This document shows, piece by piece, positions 5,762 through 10,877 of a stretch of DNA of 10,877 nt. Positions within the stretch are counted from its first letter, which is position 1. Each line of letters starts with the position of its first letter. The stretch is taken from positions 1-10,877 of the forward strand of contig DDCX01000114.1 of the NCBI GenBank assembly GCA_002336475.1, read 5' to 3'. This stretch comes from Flavobacteriales bacterium UBA1995 (lineage in GTDB: Bacteria > Bacteroidota > Bacteroidia > Flavobacteriales_D > Sanyastnellaceae). Both the position numbers and the translations under genes were made by a program. Under the pieces are notes generated by a model, which had not been told where the DNA came from, did not search any database, and saw only the letters and a program-made list of their open reading frames with translations.

Positions 5762-8700
5762 ATGGCGCTCCTCCGTTGGCTCATATTCGCGCTATCGTGC
5801 GCTGCCCTCAACTCCATCACTGTGAAGTTGACCGCACAATGCCCCGTGTTCCTTGGCACAGAGAGCATCGCTGCATTGCCTGCCACAACCAGCACACCCC
5901 ACTGGTTTCAATGCATCGGCAGTGTCACAGCAGACCCCAGCCCCTTCACTTTTGAACTGACGGCCGCACCGGCAAACCACACCGGAGTGGTGGTCGATTG
6001 GGGAGATGGCTCTGCCCCTGAGGCCATCGGGAATTGGAACGGCAATGCGCCTCTGTCCCATACCTATTCCCCTGACGATTGGCAAACCTTCAACATCACC
6101 GTCACCACCAATGCTTGCCCCGGAGGTCAATTAGGCGTTCTCGTATATGAGCCCGAAAACCCAGGGGCGGTGCTGGTCTATGGCGACAACAACGCCGGTT
6201 GCGCGCCTTTTGACGCCTTTCCCAAGGTCGACATCAACCTGGCATTCAGCCCCACATGGAGTTTCAGTTTGGATTGGGGCGACGGTTCTGCACCCGACAA
6301 CTTCACCATGGATGAGGTACTTACCAATCCCGCATACGACACCCTAAAGTTCTCTTCGAGCGTGGGCGATGAGATTTACCGCATCCTGGGGGCATCGCAC
6401 ACTTACGACGCCCAAAATTGTGCCTCTGGAGAATGCGACCACACACTCACATTGATCTATTCCAACTTCTGCTCAGTGCGAGGGGCGAACTCCCCCTATG
6501 TGCCTGGCGGCAGCATTGTCGGAACCGGATACAAAGAGGCCACTTTGGGCAATGCATTTCTGACGTGGGACATCGATGAAGCAGAGATTGAAGTCGCAGA
6601 TCCTGTCCTCTGTTGGCCTGAAGATGAAACCACAGTGAGCAATGGGTCATGCCCCAATTGCTGTGGCGCATCTGAAGGCAACAACATTGGGGGAAACAGC
6701 ACGGTCAGGACCGAAAAGTGGGACTTTGGTGCGGCGACGTACATCGGCGCTGGACCGGATCCCACCAACTGGATTGATTGGGGCGCGGATTGTGCCAGTC
6801 AACAGAATCACTTGCTCTCCTTTCCCGGACCGGGCACCTACACCGTCACCCTCTACTCGCAGAACCACTGTGGCATTGATACCGCCACCCAAGAAATCAT
6901 GGTCACTCTGCCTCCAACGGTGGAGGTCACTTCCGATGTCACCACACTCTGCCCTGGCGAACCCTTCCAATTTAACGACGTCAGTTGGGAGGCCTCTGCT
7001 CCGCTGACAGCCGAGGATTTGAGTTTCTCATTTACCTATGGCAATGGCGCCTACTCCATGACCATCGCCATGGTGGACGGCCTCATTCCATTTGAAGGCA
7101 TTCCCTCGCAACCCGGTTTTGTGTACGACGCTTCCGGCGTATACAATGCCGCTGTGTTGGTCTTTCCTACCCTGGCCTCCGGGTGCCTCGGCATGGATGC
7201 CGTTCCTGTCACCGTGCTCTCCCCACCCAACGCCGATTTCCAGTTGCCTTCGGACACTTGCGCCACAACACTGGAAGTGCAACCCCTCGATGCCTCTCAA
7301 GACGCCGTTGGATATACCTGGAGCCTCGATGGCACAGGCGTCATTGGCACAGGGCCGACACCACCCACAGTCACCGTGGAAGGGCCAGGAAATTTCACTT
7401 TTGATCTCGAAGTCTCCTCTTCCAACGGCTGCACAGATTCCGAAAGTCAGACCATCGTTTTGGCTTCATTGCCACAGGCAAACTTCACCACGGCGCCCGC
7501 TTGTTTGGGCAGCCCTTTGACGCTCGACGCGGGAACATCTACCACAGATGCAAGCCAAGGCGGCCCCATCACGGCCTTCGAATGGTCGGTCAACGGAAAC
7601 GGGCTCAGTGGTGAAACGGCTTCGTATACAGCTGACGAAACGGGCACCTTTCCTGTCACGCTCGTGGTCACAACGGCCACCGGCTGCATGGATACCGTTT
7701 CGGCTTCTGCCCAAGTCTCACCCACGCCTTCCATTGCATGGGCTGCCACAGACACCATCGGTTGCAGCCCGTTGGTCCTCCCTTTTTCAGCGACAGATAC
7801 CACAGGTACCATTTCAGACAATGCACTGAATTGGTATTTCGGTCACGGATCAACGAACCAACTTGATTCCGATGGCACGCACACCTGGCCCCCCAACAAT
7901 GGGGAAGACACTGTGCACTACACCGTGCTCGTGGAAGCGGGCATAGGCACCTGCACGGACACTGAAACCGTCACTGTATCGGTCGCGCCTGCGCCGTTTG
8001 TCCAGACCGTAGGAGGTGAGGTCTGCAGCGGAACATCTTTCAGCTTTCAAGGCAACGCCTTCAACCTCGGAGCGCAGGGAGAATGGTTCTGGGAAGTAGA
8101 CAATGTCTGGTCTGGTGCTGCCCAAGACTACGGGACCATCACCAGTGACTTCGAAGGGTTTTCCTACACTTTCGAGAACCCAGACTTGCTAACCGATACC
8201 GTGACCATCGACCTCGAGGTCAGCAGGTTGAATGGGTGTTATGCCGCCACTTCCGCAACGCTATTGGTCAGGCCGGAATTCCAGCCCGAAATCAACGACG
8301 CCGCTGGTTGTACTCCCTTTGCTTTTACAGTGCCCAACCAAAACGCCCTTTCCGTCGATTGGGACTTTGGTGACAGCGGGAATCCTGGCCCAGAAGGAGC
8401 CAGTGCGCACCTCTACACCATTGCGGGCAATTACATCGTAACCGGCCAAGGAACCAGTGTATTCGGCTGCGATGGAAGCGCCACTGCAGCCATTGAGGTC
8501 TTTGGTTCCCCAACGCCAACACTGTCGGCAGAAAACACGCTGTGTGCTCCTGAGCCCGTGAATCCGCAACGTTCCGGCACTCCAGAAGATGGAGCGACTT
8601 CTTGGACACTTCAGGTTGATTTGGGCACCACCTACCCTTGGAATGGAAGTCCAGACACCCTCTTGTCTTTGACTCCCGGCACACACTTGCTCACGTTGCT

Positions 8701-10684
8701 GGCCACAAACGATGAAGGGTGTTCGGCGCAAACCTCGACCACAGTCACCGTCCAAGAGGAGGTAGAAGCCAGTTTTACCCTTCCAGAAGGAGGGTGTGAA
8801 CCCATCGCCTTTGGTGTAAACGACGTTGCGGTATCCAATGGGGCCATAGCCACTTGGACCATCGATACGCCTTTTGGCACTGAAACCCTTACTGGGAACG
8901 CCCCCGCTGCACCCCAGTGGACCGCTGCACCAGGCGGCCCAGGATCCAATGGAACAGCGGCCACCTATCACGTGGGGCTCAGCGTTACTAACCCCCTGAC
9001 AGGGTGCACAGCAACAGCTTCTGACTCCATCAACGTAGAACCCCAGCCCCAAGGCCAGTTGGTCATCGAAGGACTGAGCGGGTGCGATGTACTGGCCACC
9101 TTTAGCTACACTGGAACAGCGGACTCCCTCATATGGGATTTTGGAGACCCCTTCTCACCGGCATCGGAGGTCACCAACGTCAACACCATCTCCCACGCCT
9201 ACCCCAATCCACTCGGTACTGGGTACGTCACCGTCGCCTCTGTAACGGCCATCTCGGAAGGTTGCAGCGATTATGATGCGCTGGACTTGTCGGTGCCCGC
9301 TTTGCCCATTGCTGACTTCGCGATCCCAGACACCCTCTGTTTGGGCGAAGCCGTGACCCTAGAAAACCTGTCCACTGGCATTCCTCTGGACATCGGCACA
9401 GCAGGAGGTGCATGGACCTGGGTCATTGGAGGAGACACGCTGATCGGGTTCGAACCCACGGGGCCGGTTGCCGATACCCTGTTGCTCAACTCTGGGCCAC
9501 TCAGCAACGCCCTGTTGCCTGTGAGCTTAAACGTGGTTCACCCAGAAAATGGCTGCAGTGATGCTGTGTCCACCCAAATTGTCGTCTTGGGACAACCCGA
9601 AGCCAGCTTTATTCTGACGCCAGACGTGGTGTTCGACGCGCCGTATGTCACCAATGTCATCGACATGAACCAAAGCCCTGCGGGCACCACCGAAACTTGG
9701 GACATTGAAGCCAATGGCGCCTACGACACCAGCGGTGGCAGCATTGCATGGACCGATGACGCCTACGGCACCCACTTGGTTCAAGTCACCTTGGACAACT
9801 TTGGCTGCACCGACTCCTTGACCGCAGCAGTCACCTTGGTTCCCCCAGCGCCATTGGTCAGCTTCACAGGCGACACCACCAGCTGTGCCCCACTCCAAGC
9901 CGTGTTCTACCCATCAACAGAAAGTGTCGTGGACAGCCTGGTGTGGTCCTTTGGACAAGGAGCCACAAGGACCATCACAGACCTGCTCGGTGAACCTGTT
10001 GGCTTTAGCTATTTCGAACCTGGCATCTACACCGTTTGGGTCACAGCCTATGGCCCCGGTGGAAGCGCAGTTTCAGAGTCGCAAACAGTCACCGTCCTCG
10101 AACAGGTCAATGCAGGCTTCAGCATCTTCCCGAACGAATGCGTAGAGGTCGGCGATGTGGTCGAACTGACCCCCAACTTCAACTACGGTGACGCGAGCTA
10201 CACTTGGAGTTTAGGGGATGGAACGGTGATTGAATCTCCGGACGGCAGCATCGTCACCCATACCTACAGCGCCTCGGGAGATCCCAACATCACGCTGACC
10301 ATCCAAAACGAACTTTGCACGGACAGCACGGACCGCAACACTTGCGTCATCGAATTCGAAGGCGGAAGTGTCGGTGTCCCCTCTGCATTCACCCCCACTT
10401 TCGGCGGGGATGGAAGCGGATCACAGGCCTTTGGAGACGATGACCTGAGGGACAATGACGTCTTCTTCCCGCAACTGCGGGGCAACCCCATTGCCTACAG
10501 CTTCACGGTGTACAACCGCTGGGGCGAACAAATATTCAGCACCTCTGACCCCAACGTCGGATGGAATGGATACTTCCAGGGCAAACTCTGCAAGCAAGAT
10601 GTGTATGTGTGGCGCGTGGCTGCCGTCTTTTTAGATGGAACCACAGCGGAGCAAGCTGGTGACGTGACCCTGATTAGACGATGA
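5762..10684 (+). CDS. Giant secreted PKD/Ig-repeat protein with T9SS type B sorting domain
   Basis: The protein has 1640 residues. Residues 1-26 form a Sec signal peptide (hydrophobic core LIFALSCAAL, end KLTAQ). About 16 PKD/Ig-like modules follow. Clear PKD cores are DWGDGSAPE (79-87), DWGDGSAPD (171-179), WDFGD (867-871 and 1125-1129) and SLGDG (1483-1487), often followed by a SHTY or THTY strand. Many modules begin with a Cys-x-Pro-like motif such as CSPL, CTPF, CEPI or CAPL and carry a second Cys in an NGC or EGC turn, suggesting one disulfide per module. The C-terminus (about 1539-1640) is a T9SS type B (gliding-associated, CHU_C-like) sorting domain: VPSAFTP, then NDVFFP, YNRWGEQIF (1584-1592), GWNGYFQGK, and a final VTLIRR. 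The protein should be exported by Sec, pass the outer membrane through T9SS and stay at the surface or be released. No catalytic domain is visible, so an adhesive or structural role is the reasonable inference. I chose ATG 5762 over an in-frame TTG at 5732 because it places the signal peptide at the N-terminus. The stop overlaps the next start. Confidence 0.94.
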   Translation: MALLRWLIFALSCAALNSITVKLTAQCPVFLGTESIAALPATTSTPHWFQCIGSVTADPSPFTFELTAAPANHTGVVVDWGDGSAPEAIGNWNGNAPLSHTYSPDDWQTFNITVTTNACPGGQLGVLVYEPENPGAVLVYGDNNAGCAPFDAFPKVDINLAFSPTWSFSLDWGDGSAPDNFTMDEVLTNPAYDTLKFSSSVGDEIYRILGASHTYDAQNCASGECDHTLTLIYSNFCSVRGANSPYVPGGSIVGTGYKEATLGNAFLTWDIDEAEIEVADPVLCWPEDETTVSNGSCPNCCGASEGNNIGGNSTVRTEKWDFGAATYIGAGPDPTNWIDWGADCASQQNHLLSFPGPGTYTVTLYSQNHCGIDTATQEIMVTLPPTVEVTSDVTTLCPGEPFQFNDVSWEASAPLTAEDLSFSFTYGNGAYSMTIAMVDGLIPFEGIPSQPGFVYDASGVYNAAVLVFPTLASGCLGMDAVPVTVLSPPNADFQLPSDTCATTLEVQPLDASQDAVGYTWSLDGTGVIGTGPTPPTVTVEGPGNFTFDLEVSSSNGCTDSESQTIVLASLPQANFTTAPACLGSPLTLDAGTSTTDASQGGPITAFEWSVNGNGLSGETASYTADETGTFPVTLVVTTATGCMDTVSASAQVSPTPSIAWAATDTIGCSPLVLPFSATDTTGTISDNALNWYFGHGSTNQLDSDGTHTWPPNNGEDTVHYTVLVEAGIGTCTDTETVTVSVAPAPFVQTVGGEVCSGTSFSFQGNAFNLGAQGEWFWEVDNVWSGAAQDYGTITSDFEGFSYTFENPDLLTDTVTIDLEVSRLNGCYAATSATLLVRPEFQPEINDAAGCTPFAFTVPNQNALSVDWDFGDSGNPGPEGASAHLYTIAGNYIVTGQGTSVFGCDGSATAAIEVFGSPTPTLSAENTLCAPEPVNPQRSGTPEDGATSWTLQVDLGTTYPWNGSPDTLLSLTPGTHLLTLLATNDEGCSAQTSTTVTVQEEVEASFTLPEGGCEPIAFGVNDVAVSNGAIATWTIDTPFGTETLTGNAPAAPQWTAAPGGPGSNGTAATYHVGLSVTNPLTGCTATASDSINVEPQPQGQLVIEGLSGCDVLATFSYTGTADSLIWDFGDPFSPASEVTNVNTISHAYPNPLGTGYVTVASVTAISEGCSDYDALDLSVPALPIADFAIPDTLCLGEAVTLENLSTGIPLDIGTAGGAWTWVIGGDTLIGFEPTGPVADTLLLNSGPLSNALLPVSLNVVHPENGCSDAVSTQIVVLGQPEASFILTPDVVFDAPYVTNVIDMNQSPAGTTETWDIEANGAYDTSGGSIAWTDDAYGTHLVQVTLDNFGCTDSLTAAVTLVPPAPLVSFTGDTTSCAPLQAVFYPSTESVVDSLVWSFGQGATRTITDLLGEPVGFSYFEPGIYTVWVTAYGPGGSAVSESQTVTVLEQVNAGFSIFPNECVEVGDVVELTPNFNYGDASYTWSLGDGTVIESPDGSIVTHTYSASGDPNITLTIQNELCTDSTDRNTCVIEFEGGSVGVPSAFTPTFGGDGSGSQAFGDDDLRDNDVFFPQLRGNPIAYSFTVYNRWGEQIFSTSDPNVGWNGYFQGKLCKQDVYVWRVAAVFLDGTTAEQAGDVTLIRR

Positions 10685-10877
10685 CTGCAATTCGAAATAC
10701 AACGTTGGCCGCCGCCGTTCTCGGTCTGGTCTTGATCGCCACAAGCGGTCAGAATGCGCGCGCGCAGGATTCGCAGCTCACGCAATTCTATGCTGCGGCT
10801 ACCCACCTCAACCCGGCCTTCGCTGGCGGAACGCTCGAGAACAGGTTCAGCTTCCATTACCGGAACCAATGGCCCGG
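10681..10877 (+). CDS. PorP/SprF-family T9SS-associated outer-membrane protein (partial, 5' end)
   Basis: The first 65 codons are visible and the gene continues beyond the right edge. Residues 1-28 form a signal peptide ending in ARA, so the mature protein probably starts at Q29. The mature N-terminus QDSQLTQFYAAATHLNPAFAG (29-49) carries the hallmark of the PorP/SprF family: a Q-x-x-QFY start followed by LNPAFAG. These proteins are predicted outer-membrane beta-barrels needed for, or associated with, T9SS export and surface attachment of particular substrates. SprF is required for secretion of the SprB adhesin in Flavobacterium. The ATG overlaps the stop of the PKD protein gene as ATGA, so the two should be co-translated. 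This implies that this PorP/SprF paralogue serves the upstream type B substrate. Family confidence is high; the paralogue cannot be named from this fragment. Confidence 0.93.
   Translation, partial: MTAIRNTTLAAAVLGLVLIATSGQNARAQDSQLTQFYAAATHLNPAFAGGTLENRFSFHYRNQWP

Noticed and set aside
8261..9052. 263-codon minus-strand ORF inside the PKD protein gene
   Set aside because: The plus-strand frame is a continuous, well-supported modular secreted protein. The antisense product is rich in Cys, Gly and Arg with no signal or domain.
1..10877. CRISPR arrays, tRNA or rRNA genes, insertion sequences, prophage or defence genes
   Set aside because: No regularly spaced direct repeats, tRNA-like cloverleaf, transposase motifs or terminal repeats were seen. 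Nearly all of the window is covered by six protein-coding genes.

Overview
The window reads as chromosomal DNA of a Bacteroidota bacterium, probably free-living and of moderately high GC. The clearest evidence is a very large secreted protein made of PKD/Ig-like modules that ends in a type IX secretion system (T9SS) type B sorting domain. It is overlapped by the start of a PorP/SprF-family outer-membrane protein gene, a pairing characteristic of Bacteroidota. Most starts lack a Shine-Dalgarno sequence, which is also usual in this phylum. I cannot name the genus.

Layout. (1) Positions 1-2327, minus strand: the first 775 codons of a UvrD/RecB/AddA-type superfamily 1 helicase whose C-terminus lies beyond the left edge. 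Every plus-strand ORF in this stretch is a shadow of it. (2) Positions 2328-2441: a divergent intergenic region with a small inverted repeat and a strong ribosome binding site for the plus-strand genes. (3) Positions 2442-5613, plus strand: a tight three-gene cluster. It encodes an MbnP-family lipoprotein, a di-heme c-type cytochrome of the CCP/MauG/MbnH family (also with a lipoprotein signal), and a divergent NRAMP-fold transporter. The gaps are 22 and 3 nt. (4) Positions 5614-5761: a short intergenic stretch with no convincing signal. (5) Positions 5762-10684: the 1640-residue PKD/T9SS type B protein. (6) Position 10681 to the right edge: the start of a PorP/SprF-like gene, overlapping by ATGA.

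How the genes work together. In characterised relatives, MbnH (a MauG-like di-heme enzyme) oxidises a tryptophan of MbnP to kynurenine, and the modified MbnP binds copper. The first two genes here look like a Bacteroidota version of that pair, with both partners probably lipid-anchored. The third gene is the unusual part. Its NRAMP-like TM1 carries GTSH exactly where metal-transporting NRAMPs have DPGN, and TM6 keeps Met-Pro, so a changed metal site is likely. The three genes together are a candidate metal-handling cassette, possibly for copper; the substrate is inference. The last two genes form a separate secretion/surface module: a T9SS substrate and its PorP/SprF-type outer-membrane partner.
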